Shown here: in pieces, positions 49,368 to 57,013 of the stretch
How the letters are laid out: each line of letters starts with the position of its first letter
Numbering within the stretch: the stretch's first letter is position 1
NCBI GenBank assembly: GCA_019639135.1
Contig: JAHBSL010000013.1
Span: forward strand, 1 to 64,000
From: Acidobacteriota bacterium
GTDB lineage: Bacteria > Acidobacteriota > Blastocatellia > Pyrinomonadales > Pyrinomonadaceae
Direction: 5' to 3'
Length of the DNA stretch: 64,000 nt
Notes under the pieces: generated by a model
Databases searched by the model: none
Told to the model about the DNA's origin: nothing
What the model saw: the letters and a program-made list of their open reading frames with translations, nothing else
Program-made: the position numbers and the translations under genes

Positions 49368-50915
49368 TCAATGAGCGTTCCAATCAGCCGGCGACCAAAA
49401 GAAGACCCAGTTTGGCCCGCGGAAATACGTGCCGATCACCGTCAGGACGATGAAGCCGCACAAAAAACAGGTGAAAAGGGCAAGAGCTCCTGCCCGTGTC
49501 GAGTTGAACCGCCGCAAAGCCCATATCGAAAAGGCTGCGTAAAGAGCCGTGATCACCGTTCCCGGGTTGAGGAAAGTGATGACGAGCTGCGGCACATCCG
49601 GAAACCACTCGCGGAGCCAACCGAATCGGATCGCGAATGCCTCAACGGCGATCGACGTCGCAAATCCATAGACCATCGACCAGAGCGTCAGCCTCGCACC
49701 GCCCGGCCCGCCGAACCACTCTCCCGTGCCCTCGGTCTCCTTGTCCAGGAACGGAATCAGGCCAAGTCCGATCCAGCAGAGCATCGGGATACCGATGCCG
49801 CCCATGAACGCCGAGAAGGAGACGATCTCCTGCAGGCCGAGGAAGTACCACGGAGCCTTTGCCGGGTTTTCGGGCACGAGCGGATTGGCAAGTTCCTTGA
49901 GCGGGGCGTCCGAGACAAGTGCAAGAGCGACACAGACCAACGTCGTGAACATCAAAATGCCGAGCTCAGCGTAGAAAAGGTGCGGCATCGAGGGAACCGT
50001 GTTCTCGGGCCCGCTGCCGACCGCCGGAGTGCGGCCTTTGACGACCGCCGCAAGTTGATATGTTTTCTTCGGCTCTTCAGTAAAGACCGGATAATGCTCG
50101 GGCTGCGAAACGCTTACGCGTTCGTTCACATCAGCGGGCTTAGCGAGCCCGCCGTCCTTTCGGATCCGCCAGAAATGGACTGCCATCAGCATCGCCATCA
50201 CGATCGGCAGGATCATCACGTGCAGCAGGTAGAATCGTATCAGCGACTCCTCGCCGACGATGTCGGAACCGAGCAGGATCTCACGCTGCAGCCCGCCGAT
50301 GTCCATCAAATCCGTGATACCCATTGCGTCAGTGATCTCTCGCGGCGATTGGGCGATGTTCGCTCCGATGGTGATCGCCCAGTAGGCGAGTTGGTCCCAG
50401 GGCAAAAGGTAGCCGGTGAAAGAAAGTGCGAGCGTCGTGACGAGCAAGCCCCAGCCGATCAGCCAATTGAACTCCCGCGGCTTGCGGTACGAGGCTGTGT
50501 AAAATGCCCGCGCCATGTGGAGGATCACCGCGACGACCATCACATTTGCCGCCCAGCGGTGAATGTTGCGGATGAATCGCCCGGTCGGGACGATGAAGTG
50601 AATGTCCTTGATCGATTGATAGGCGACGTCCGGGTACGGCTTGTAATAGAACATCAGCAGCACGCCTGTCACCAGAGTTATCAGGAACGCGGCCGTCGTG
50701 ATGATGCCGAGCCCCATCGTCGCCGTCCAGCGAAGGCTCCAGAGGTGCGTCCGCACAGAGTGCAGATGCAGGAAGACGTTGCCGAAGACAAAGGACGAAC
50801 GCGTGCGGTCCGTGACCGGAGCACCGCCGCGGAACATCGCCCGGTAGAGATCCACCGGCACCGCCCGAAGGTTGTGCCAGAAAGTGTTCAGAGCTGTTCT
50901 CTCTTCGTTTTCCAT
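49368..50915 (-). CDS. Cytochrome b of a bc-type quinol-oxidising complex
   Basis: A 515-residue integral membrane cytochrome b. Heme ligands His119/His133 and His232/His247; the 15-residue step of the second pair is that of cytochrome b6 rather than mitochondrial-type b. A C-terminal subunit IV-like part is fused (NPAKAPWYFLGLQE at about 348-361 replaces PEWY), with three to four further helices to the C-terminus. With the Rieske protein (4 bp upstream) it should oxidise quinol and pass electrons to the multiheme cytochrome. This resembles the Rieske/cytochrome b pair in haloarchaeal nar clusters. Confidence 0.92.
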   Translation of the reverse strand: MENEERTALNTFWHNLRAVPVDLYRAMFRGGAPVTDRTRSSFVFGNVFLHLHSVRTHLWSLRWTATMGLGIITTAAFLITLVTGVLLMFYYKPYPDVAYQSIKDIHFIVPTGRFIRNIHRWAANVMVVAVILHMARAFYTASYRKPREFNWLIGWGLLVTTLALSFTGYLLPWDQLAYWAITIGANIAQSPREITDAMGITDLMDIGGLQREILLGSDIVGEESLIRFYLLHVMILPIVMAMLMAVHFWRIRKDGGLAKPADVNERVSVSQPEHYPVFTEEPKKTYQLAAVVKGRTPAVGSGPENTVPSMPHLFYAELGILMFTTLVCVALALVSDAPLKELANPLVPENPAKAPWYFLGLQEIVSFSAFMGGIGIPMLCWIGLGLIPFLDKETEGTGEWFGGPGGARLTLWSMVYGFATSIAVEAFAIRFGWLREWFPDVPQLVITFLNPGTVITALYAAFSIWALRRFNSTRAGALALFTCFLCGFIVLTVIGTYFRGPNWVFFWSPADWNAH

Positions 50916-50918
50916 TGC

Positions 50919-51398
50919 TTAGACCTTTGTTCCGGAGGCGACCGTCGTTTCCTCGTCTATCACGACCGAATTCCCGCGGGCGGAGACCTTAAGCCACGGC
51001 AGCGGTTTTGGTGCCGGGCCTTTGGTTACTGCTCCGTCGGAAGCAAAGCCCGAACCGTGGCATGGGCATTCGAACCCGTTCGGCAGAGCCTTCACAATGC
51101 ACCCGAGATGTGTACAAACGGTCGAGATCGCATAAACGCCTTCCGCATCGCGAAAGACGGCAACGTTTCGTCCCGGCGGGACGAACGCCTCGCCGGCCGG
51201 AAGAGCGTCGGGAAGATCGACCTCGAACTTCTTTGCGGGTGAGGCCGAGACCGCGGCCTTCGGTAGCCGCAGCATCCCGAATGCCGAGACAAGCAGTGCC
51301 AACGCCATCGAACCCAAAGCCGCGAGGCCGAGAAAATCTCGCCGCGGCAACGGTTCGGGGTCGAAACGTGAGGGCTTTTCTTTTGGCTTAGTCGTCAT
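50919..51398 (-). CDS. Rieske [2Fe-2S] protein
   Basis: A 159-residue Rieske protein: Cys95-Thr-His97-Leu-Gly-Cys100 and Cys111-Pro-Cys113-His114 bind the [2Fe-2S] cluster (Cys95, His97, Cys111, His114) with the disulfide pair Cys100/Cys113. The N-terminus has a Tat motif PRRDFLGLAALGSMAL that also serves as the membrane anchor. It partners the b6-type cytochrome b. Its ATG overlaps the flavoprotein stop by four bases (ATGA). Confidence 0.95.
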   Translation of the reverse strand: MTTKPKEKPSRFDPEPLPRRDFLGLAALGSMALALLVSAFGMLRLPKAAVSASPAKKFEVDLPDALPAGEAFVPPGRNVAVFRDAEGVYAISTVCTHLGCIVKALPNGFECPCHGSGFASDGAVTKGPAPKPLPWLKVSARGNSVVIDEETTVASGTKV

Positions 51399-53308
51399 AG
51401 CGTTCTCCAGGTTGATGAAAATGTGACCCGCTCCATCGTGATCGCATCGACCGGGCAGCGGATCGAGCAGAGCGCGCAGCGAATGCAGCGGTCCTCGTCT
51501 TTTAGGATCGCGGAGTTTGCTTCGAGGTCCGGGTCGGGTTCAAGCGAGGCCCTAATGACCGAGCCGATCTCATCGGTGTATTCAAGCGCGGCGAGCGGCA
51601 CGAGTTTGAGACACTCGGTCGGACAAACGTCCACGCAGCCGCCGCAGAGCACACACCGTGTGCCGTCAAAGACGGGCGTTACACCGCAATCAAGGCACCG
51701 CGAAGCTTCGGTCATCGCCTGCTCGCGCGTGTAGCCGATCTCAACAACGCGATCCGGGTCCGCAAGCCTCTCTTCGGGCTCGATGGCCGGCAGTTCGACC
51801 CGGCGGATCGACTCATAGCCGCGTTCGCGTCGATAACGCTCAAGCGGAAGGTGCGAGGTTGTCGCATCCGCGGTGAGCCGGCGGCCGGTAACGAAGCTGT
51901 AAACTGAACGAGCGGCGGATTTGCCGGAGGCAACGGCATCGATCAGAAGGCGAGTCCCGTGAGCAAGGTCGCCCGCGACAAAGACGTCCGGTGCGGTCGT
52001 CTGCTGCGTTTCGCGTTCGACTTTCAGCCAGCCATTGCCGATCTTTTCTACGTCGGTGCCGCCATCTTCGAGGAACTGAAGCTTAGGCGCTTGCCCGACG
52101 GCGAGGAGCACCGTATCGCATGGCACTTCCTTTATTGTGGTGTCATCGAAGACGGGCGCGAATCTCCGCTCCTCGTCATAAACCCGCAGGCATTTGCGGA
52201 ACCGAACGGCGGCAACATGCCCATCATCGCCGCGGACGATCTCGACCGGGCCCCAGCCGTTCTCGCGTTGAATTCCTTCTTCATCGCCCTCGACTATCTC
52301 GATCGTATCGGCCGGCATCTCCTCGGCACTTTCGAGCGAGAACAGGACGACGCTGCCGGTCTCTTCGAGCCGTGCCGCGGTCCGTGCGGTATCGATCGCG
52401 ACCTGCCGGACGACCGTCCGGGCCACATCATAGGCGACATTTCCGCCGCCGATGACAACGATGTTCTTGCCCAAATGAAGCCGCTCGCCGAGCGAGACCG
52501 AGCGGAGGAGGTCAACGCCGCCGAGAACGCCCGGGCCGCTCTCGCCCGTCAGTCCGAGGCCGCGAGAGGACTTTGCACCGACCGCGATGATGATCGCCTT
52601 GTGGTCGCGGCGGAGCTCGGCGAAAGAGATGTCTTTCCCGATCTCGATTCCCGTCCGGATCTCGACGCCGAGAGCTTCAATGACGGCGATCTCTTTCATT
52701 ATCAGCTCACGCGGGAGCCGATATGCCGGAACGCCGACGGCGAGCATCCCGGCCGTCACGTTTTCGAGTTCGTAAACGGTCGGGCGAAAGCCCATTATCG
52801 CGAGGTCATGCGCGGCGGAAAGCCCTGCCGGTCCGGCACCGATGATCGCGACCGGTTCGCCTTCCGCCTTTACGAATTTGCCGTCAACTGCTGAATGGAG
52901 AAGGGCGGCCATCTCCTCAGAACGAGCTGCGACCAGCGGGATGAAATCCTCGACCGCAGCCAGCACTTCGCTGACCGGCCGAGCCTCGGGCCCGGCCTGC
53001 TCGCAAGCGAAACGCTTCAAAGCACGGATCGAGACCGGCCGGTCGATGCCGACGAATACGCCATCGTCGTCAACTCTTGGCACCTTGCCCCGCCGGCACG
53101 CCGTTTCGCATGGTGCCCCGCAGATCCTACCGCAGATAGAGGCAAATGGATTCGGTCCGCGGGCGATTAGATACGCCTCCTCAAAACGGCCTTCTGCAAT
53201 GGCGCGGATGTAGCCGCGAGCATCGGTATTGACCGGGCACGCGGCCTGGCAAGAGATCAAATTCTTGTGATAGTCCTCGTCCGGGACCTGAACTTTCAGG
53301 TGCGGCAT
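51395..53308 (-). CDS. GltD-like FAD/NAD(P) iron-sulfur oxidoreductase
   Basis: A 637-residue flavoprotein related to the small subunit of glutamate synthase. An N-terminal helical Fe-S domain (CQAACPVNTDARGYI at 20; ICGRICGAPCETACRRG about 58-73), FAD-binding AIIGAGPAGLSAAHDLA (about 155), NAD(P)-binding VVIGGGNVAYDVARTVVR (about 287), FVAGDLAHG (about 442), then a C-terminal 2[4Fe-4S] ferredoxin domain (CVLCGGCVDVCP and CIRCALCSIRCPVDAI). It has no signal peptide, so it acts in the cytoplasm. First gene of the nar-type operon; no gltB lies nearby. It may link NAD(P)H or ferredoxin to the quinone pool; that is inference. Confidence 0.85.
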   Translation of the reverse strand: MPHLKVQVPDEDYHKNLISCQAACPVNTDARGYIRAIAEGRFEEAYLIARGPNPFASICGRICGAPCETACRRGKVPRVDDDGVFVGIDRPVSIRALKRFACEQAGPEARPVSEVLAAVEDFIPLVAARSEEMAALLHSAVDGKFVKAEGEPVAIIGAGPAGLSAAHDLAIMGFRPTVYELENVTAGMLAVGVPAYRLPRELIMKEIAVIEALGVEIRTGIEIGKDISFAELRRDHKAIIIAVGAKSSRGLGLTGESGPGVLGGVDLLRSVSLGERLHLGKNIVVIGGGNVAYDVARTVVRQVAIDTARTAARLEETGSVVLFSLESAEEMPADTIEIVEGDEEGIQRENGWGPVEIVRGDDGHVAAVRFRKCLRVYDEERRFAPVFDDTTIKEVPCDTVLLAVGQAPKLQFLEDGGTDVEKIGNGWLKVERETQQTTAPDVFVAGDLAHGTRLLIDAVASGKSAARSVYSFVTGRRLTADATTSHLPLERYRRERGYESIRRVELPAIEPEERLADPDRVVEIGYTREQAMTEASRCLDCGVTPVFDGTRCVLCGGCVDVCPTECLKLVPLAALEYTDEIGSVIRASLEPDPDLEANSAILKDEDRCIRCALCSIRCPVDAITMERVTFSSTWRTL

Positions 53309-53382
53309 CTATCTCCTCCCGCCGATACAATTGCAGGAACCGCCTGACCGCAGAACGCGGTGTGATTGGGCCGTGAAGCAAG

Positions 53383-53425
53383 GCTATACTAGGACGAAAG
53401 GCCGAAATATGACCTGGGTCATATT
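53383..53425 (-). promoter_or_regulatory. Crp/Fnr-type operator and -10 of the nar-type operon
   Basis: AATATGACC-TG-GGTCATATT (53406-53425) is a 20-bp palindrome with only its two centre bases unpaired. Its core ATGACC-N2-GGTCAT matches the site before ric. On the minus strand TAGTATAGC (53391-53383) offers a -10 (TAGTAT or TATAGC); the operator centre would be 37-41 bp upstream of the start, the class II position. The first gene (ATG at 53308) begins about 70 bp further down. Confidence 0.7.
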
Positions 53426-53445
53426 CGGGAGGAAATTGAAGAAGA

Positions 53446-53471
53446 CCGTATCGCTTGAGGAGCGAGTACGG
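53446..53471 (-). terminator. Hairpin after the metal-efflux operon
   Basis: CCGTA-TCGCT and AGCGA-G-TACGG pair with one bulged base around a five-base loop, 31 bp after the last gene of the metal operon. On the minus strand it is followed by TCTTCTTC rather than a clean T-run, so it is a probable, imperfect terminator. It isolates this operon from the nar-type promoter. Confidence 0.5.
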
Positions 53472-53501
53472 CCCTGCTGCTTGGCAATTCTTGGTCTTGC
53501 T

Positions 53502-55022
53502 TTAGTTCGAGGGGTTCAACTTCACCCACTCGGCGCGGAGGAGGAAGCTTCCGGTCGTCACGATCCGGTCGCCGACGTTCACGCCTTCGAGCACAGGGTA
53601 GCGGCCGTTCGATTCGCTCCCGAGCGAGACCTGCCGCAGTTCGAAAACGTTCGGGTCGGCCGTCGCGAGAAAGACCGTTTGACGTCCGTTCACCATCTGA
53701 ACCGCCGCGGCGGGAACGACCGGAACCGTCCGCTCGCTTTGCTGCAGAGCACCGAACGCGACATTTACGAACATCCCGAGCTTGAGAGAACGGTCGCCGT
53801 TGGGTATCTCAACCCGGACCTTTGCCGTACGCGTCGCGGGGTCGATGGCGGGGTCGATATAGGTCACCTGCCCGCGGAAAAGGCGGTCCGGAAATGCATT
53901 GGTCGTAACGCTCGCACCGCTTCCGGCTCGAAGCTTCGGCAGGTCGCGTTCAAAGGCCTGGGCGATGACCCAAACGGTCGAAAGATCAGTTACGCGAATG
54001 AGTTCCTTGTTCGCATCAACCACTTCGCCCGGGTTGGCCGTCCGGGTCGTGACCGTGCCCGAGACCGGTGCCGGCACTTCCATCTCGGAGCGGATCTGCG
54101 ACGGCGAACGGAGAGCGTTTATCTTCGCTTCGCTCATCCCGTAGAGCACGAGCCGCTGCCGTGCCGAGGCAAGTTCGGCCTCGGCCGCCCTGAGTTTGTT
54201 GAGTGCTTCCTCATTCTGCGAACGCGTCTCCGGGTTTATCTCAAGCAGCCGCCCTGCGCGGTCGTAGCGGTTGCGAGCCTCCGCCACCTCGGCCTCGGCC
54301 GTGCGGAGCTTCGTCGTGTCTTGCTCGAGCTCCTCGCGGCTTGCTCCGCCGATGGCGAGCAGGCGGGTCGTCCGCTGAAAGCGGGCCTGCATTTCGTTGA
54401 GTGCGGCCTCGGCGGCCTTCATCTGCCGTGCGGCAGCGTCAAATTCCGTCCGGCCCGGTTGATTGATCGCGACCAGCCGCTGTGTTCGTTCAAAGTTACG
54501 GCGAGCGTTCTCGGCCTCGGTCAGTAGGGCGACGTAGCGCGACTGAGCATCGGCAAATTCGTTGCTGAAAACTACCGCGACAGTCTGCCCGCGGGAGACC
54601 TGGTCACCGAGCTCGGGCACGATGCTGCGGACAACTCCGCCGACCAGCGGCAGCACGGGCGTGTTGCGATACGCATTTGGTTCGACGACGCCGGTCGCCG
54701 CCGTTAGGCCAAGCTCGGCGGCAAGTTGCTCGCCAACCGTCTCGATGACTAGTCCGGCGTTCTCCCGTTGCTCGGCTCCGATCGTCAAGGTTTGGCCGGT
54801 CAATGGCTGGCTTTCGCTCGGGGCATCGGGCATCGAACGCGGAGCCGGGACGGGCCTGCCTGCAGTGCTGTCGCCGGCGAAGGCGAAATACCAGATGGCC
54901 AATGCCGCAAGCAAAACAACTACCGCTCCGCCCGCGATGGCTGCGATCAGCTTCGTGTTTCGCGGAGCCTCGCCTGCCGTCGAAACTTCCTCTTGGTTGT
55001 TCAGGTTCTCCTCTTCGTTCAT
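53502..55022 (-). CDS. RND periplasmic adaptor (CusB/CzcB-like)
   Basis: A 506-residue membrane-fusion protein. N-terminal anchor (about 25-48), lipoyl-like beta strands (VLPLVGGVVRSIVPELGDQVSRGQTVAVV, about 123-151), a long coiled-coil hairpin (about 155-270, rich in Ala/Glu/Arg heptads such as AEAALNEMQARFQRTTRLL), a second lipoyl half (EVPAPVSGTVTTRTANPGEVV) and barrel domains to the end. It bridges the CusA-type pump and TolC. No Met-rich N-terminal CusB tail is seen, so metal choice is not settled by this subunit. Last gene of the operon. Confidence 0.9.
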   Translation of the reverse strand: MNEEENLNNQEEVSTAGEAPRNTKLIAAIAGGAVVVLLAALAIWYFAFAGDSTAGRPVPAPRSMPDAPSESQPLTGQTLTIGAEQRENAGLVIETVGEQLAAELGLTAATGVVEPNAYRNTPVLPLVGGVVRSIVPELGDQVSRGQTVAVVFSNEFADAQSRYVALLTEAENARRNFERTQRLVAINQPGRTEFDAAARQMKAAEAALNEMQARFQRTTRLLAIGGASREELEQDTTKLRTAEAEVAEARNRYDRAGRLLEINPETRSQNEEALNKLRAAEAELASARQRLVLYGMSEAKINALRSPSQIRSEMEVPAPVSGTVTTRTANPGEVVDANKELIRVTDLSTVWVIAQAFERDLPKLRAGSGASVTTNAFPDRLFRGQVTYIDPAIDPATRTAKVRVEIPNGDRSLKLGMFVNVAFGALQQSERTVPVVPAAAVQMVNGRQTVFLATADPNVFELRQVSLGSESNGRYPVLEGVNVGDRIVTTGSFLLRAEWVKLNPSN

Positions 55023-56377
55023 TTACCCGTCAACTCCTCAGAATTTGTAGCCCGAAGCAGTTCGATCCGTGCCATATATGCCTCTCGCTGGGCGTCGATG
55101 TATCCGCTTTCGGCCTCGATAAACCGTCGCAGTTCGCCGATATAATCAAGCAGGTTGCGCGACCCGAGCTCGTACATCTGCCTTACGACCTCAAGGTTCT
55201 GGGCCGCCTGATCGCGGACGCCGACGCGGTAGATCTGTTCGGCACGGACTGAGCGGTTGAATTTCACATAGGCCGCCGCGACCTCACGCCGGACGACCAA
55301 TTCGCCAAACTCCCGCCGCTTTGCCGCCGCCTCTTCCTCTAGCTTTGCCGCCGCGATCATTCCCTGCTTGCGGTCAAAAACGGGAAGACTCAGCCGCACG
55401 CCAAATGTGAAAAAGTTCATCCGGTTCTCGATCGGCATCAGCATTCCTGCATCATCGAACGCTCGGAAAGGGAACCCCGCTTCCATCCGCTGATAACCGA
55501 GCATCAGGTCTGCATCGACGCGGCCTTCGCTACGTGCCTGTGCTCCGCGAGCGGCCGCGAGTTGCTCGACAGCACGTGCACCGGCGATGTCCGTCCGGCG
55601 AATTAGCGCCGCTGAAACAGCATCAGCTTGCAGCGGAAGAGCGTCCGGGGCAACGTCGAGCGTCCCGCGGAGCCGCATTGCCGCGTCGGGTGCAAGGCCC
55701 ATTAGATTTCGCAGATCGAGCAGTGCGATCTCGGCCGCGGCTTCGGCCTCTTCGCGCATCGCCCGGATGCGGTTGAGCTCGACCGCCTCGATGTTTCGCT
55801 CAAGCGGAGCCCTTCGGCCCTCTTCGACCTGTGCGGCGACGAGGTTGAAATTACGTTGGGCGGCTTCGAGCATTTCCTCCGTGAATCGCAGCTTGAGTAT
55901 CGCCGCAAGTGCCTCGCCAAACTTCGCACGCACCTCGCCGGCGAGCAGACGTTCGCGTTCGGCCGCGGCAAGCCGGCGGATCTCAAGTTCGCTCTCGGCG
56001 ATCCGCTTGCGTGCCGCCCGGCGCCCGCCAAGCTCGAGCGGGATGCTGCCCTGGACGATATAGCTCTTGTCCATGCCGCTGATCTGACGTTCGCCGCCGA
56101 TCTCAAGGCTCGGGTTGGCCCTGAGGCCCGCTTGCCGCAAAAGCTGTTCGCCCGCCTCGACCTCTTTCCGCATCGCCGCAAGTTCCTGATTGCCTTCGAG
56201 CGCCCGTCGGACCGCCTCATCCGCCGTGGTCCCGCTCTGCTGGTCGAGATATTTCTGAACAGAGACCGACCGCGGCGGATCGATCACCATTTGCGAACGT
56301 ACTTCCGCCGTAACGCCGAGCGACGCCGCGATCAGAAAACCGAGTGTTGTTAGTTTCCTTCGAAACATATTCGGCAC
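55019..56377 (-). CDS. TolC-family outer-membrane efflux protein
   Basis: A 452-residue outer-membrane channel with signal peptide (MPNMFRRKLTTLGFLIAASLG). Two outer-membrane-efflux-protein repeats with long helices (about 65-225 and 265-440): ALEGNQELAAMRKEVEAGEQLL, NPSLEIGGERQISG, and SVRAEQIYRVGVRDQAAQNLEV, MYELGSRNLLDYIGELRRFIEAE. It is the CzcC/CusC-like exit duct. Its stop overlaps the adaptor start by four bases. The order pump, TolC, adaptor is a less common arrangement. Confidence 0.9.
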   Translation of the reverse strand: MPNMFRRKLTTLGFLIAASLGVTAEVRSQMVIDPPRSVSVQKYLDQQSGTTADEAVRRALEGNQELAAMRKEVEAGEQLLRQAGLRANPSLEIGGERQISGMDKSYIVQGSIPLELGGRRAARKRIAESELEIRRLAAAERERLLAGEVRAKFGEALAAILKLRFTEEMLEAAQRNFNLVAAQVEEGRRAPLERNIEAVELNRIRAMREEAEAAAEIALLDLRNLMGLAPDAAMRLRGTLDVAPDALPLQADAVSAALIRRTDIAGARAVEQLAAARGAQARSEGRVDADLMLGYQRMEAGFPFRAFDDAGMLMPIENRMNFFTFGVRLSLPVFDRKQGMIAAAKLEEEAAAKRREFGELVVRREVAAAYVKFNRSVRAEQIYRVGVRDQAAQNLEVVRQMYELGSRNLLDYIGELRRFIEAESGYIDAQREAYMARIELLRATNSEELTGK

Positions 56378-56380
56378 GCC

Positions 56381-57013
56381 TTAGTGGTCGTGCATCTCCA
56401 GAAATGCTCCCTTTGCCCCTACGCCTTCCTTATGGACGAGCTCCGCTCCGTGGTGTCCCGCAAGTGCCACAGCAACTGCCGACCCGATGAGCAGCAGTGT
56501 GACCACCGCTTCGCTCCACCAAGCTCGCTTGAGCGCAAACTGCGACATGACTTTAGCGAAAAGCCCGCCTATCGACAGCCAGACCGTATAGTCCGCGTAA
56601 AGCTCGTGTTCGAGCAATAAACGCTCGGCGCTCGCATTCAGCCCCGTCGTGTGCGGATGGTAAACATACGACGCCAGATATGCCCCGATCGCCCCGATAA
56701 GGACAAAGACCACGACCATCCAGCCAAGCTCGCGTCGAAAGACGAAGAATGAAGCGATCTGCACGAACGCCGCGACGATCAGCAGGACGATCGGGAAATG
56801 CACGATCATCGGGTGGATGGTCGGAAATTCGGTCAGCCCTGCCGCAGGCTGACTGGCCGGATTCGCCTCGGTCCGTGCCACATCGGGCGAGGCGGTATTT
56901 GCCGCGGCGTTGGCCGCAGGCTGGTTGTGGTCCTCATGACCGTAGCCGAACTTGGCCGCAGCGAAAAGGGCGATCATAACGGCGGCGACCGCCGGAAGGA
57001 TGTATCTAAGCAT
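56381..57013 (-). CDS. His-rich DUF2231-type membrane protein
   Basis: A 210-residue membrane protein (start MLRYILPAV at 57013; an ATG three codons upstream at 57022 is possible). A hydrophobic N-terminal helix is followed by a [19 protein letters not shown] segment, then the DUF2231 core with [18 protein letters not shown] and three more helices. The C-terminus is metal-binding in character: [13 protein letters not shown] and FLEMHDH. Between the RND pump gene (overlapping its end) and tolC (3 bp away), it may deliver or sense the exported metal; that role is inferred from position. Confidence 0.75.
   Translation of the reverse strand: MLRYILPAVAAVMIALFAAAKFGYGHEDHNQPAANAAANTASPDVARTEANPASQPAAGLTEFPTIHPMIVHFPIVLLIVAAFVQIASFFVFRRELGWMVVVFVLIGAIGAYLASYVYHPHTTGLNASAERLLLEHELYADYTVWLSIGGLFAKVMSQFALKRAWWSEAVVTLLLIGSAVAVALAGHHGAELVHKEGVGAKGAFLEMHDH

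Noticed and set aside
49011..51242. Open frame of 743 codons on the plus strand across the cytochrome genes
   Set aside because: It lies opposite three well-supported genes, with charged low-complexity sequence and no domain.
51395..53308. Glutamate synthase small subunit in ammonia assimilation
   Set aside because: No gltB nearby, extra C-terminal ferredoxin domain and tight coupling to Rieske and cytochrome b genes.
53446..53471. Second operator for the nar-type promoter
   Set aside because: The arms do not resemble ATGACC/GGTCAT and the position right after the metal-operon end fits a terminator.
53331..54527. Plus-strand open frame starting in the nar-type promoter region
   Set aside because: It runs opposite the CusB-type adaptor and begins inside the operator region; nothing supports translation.
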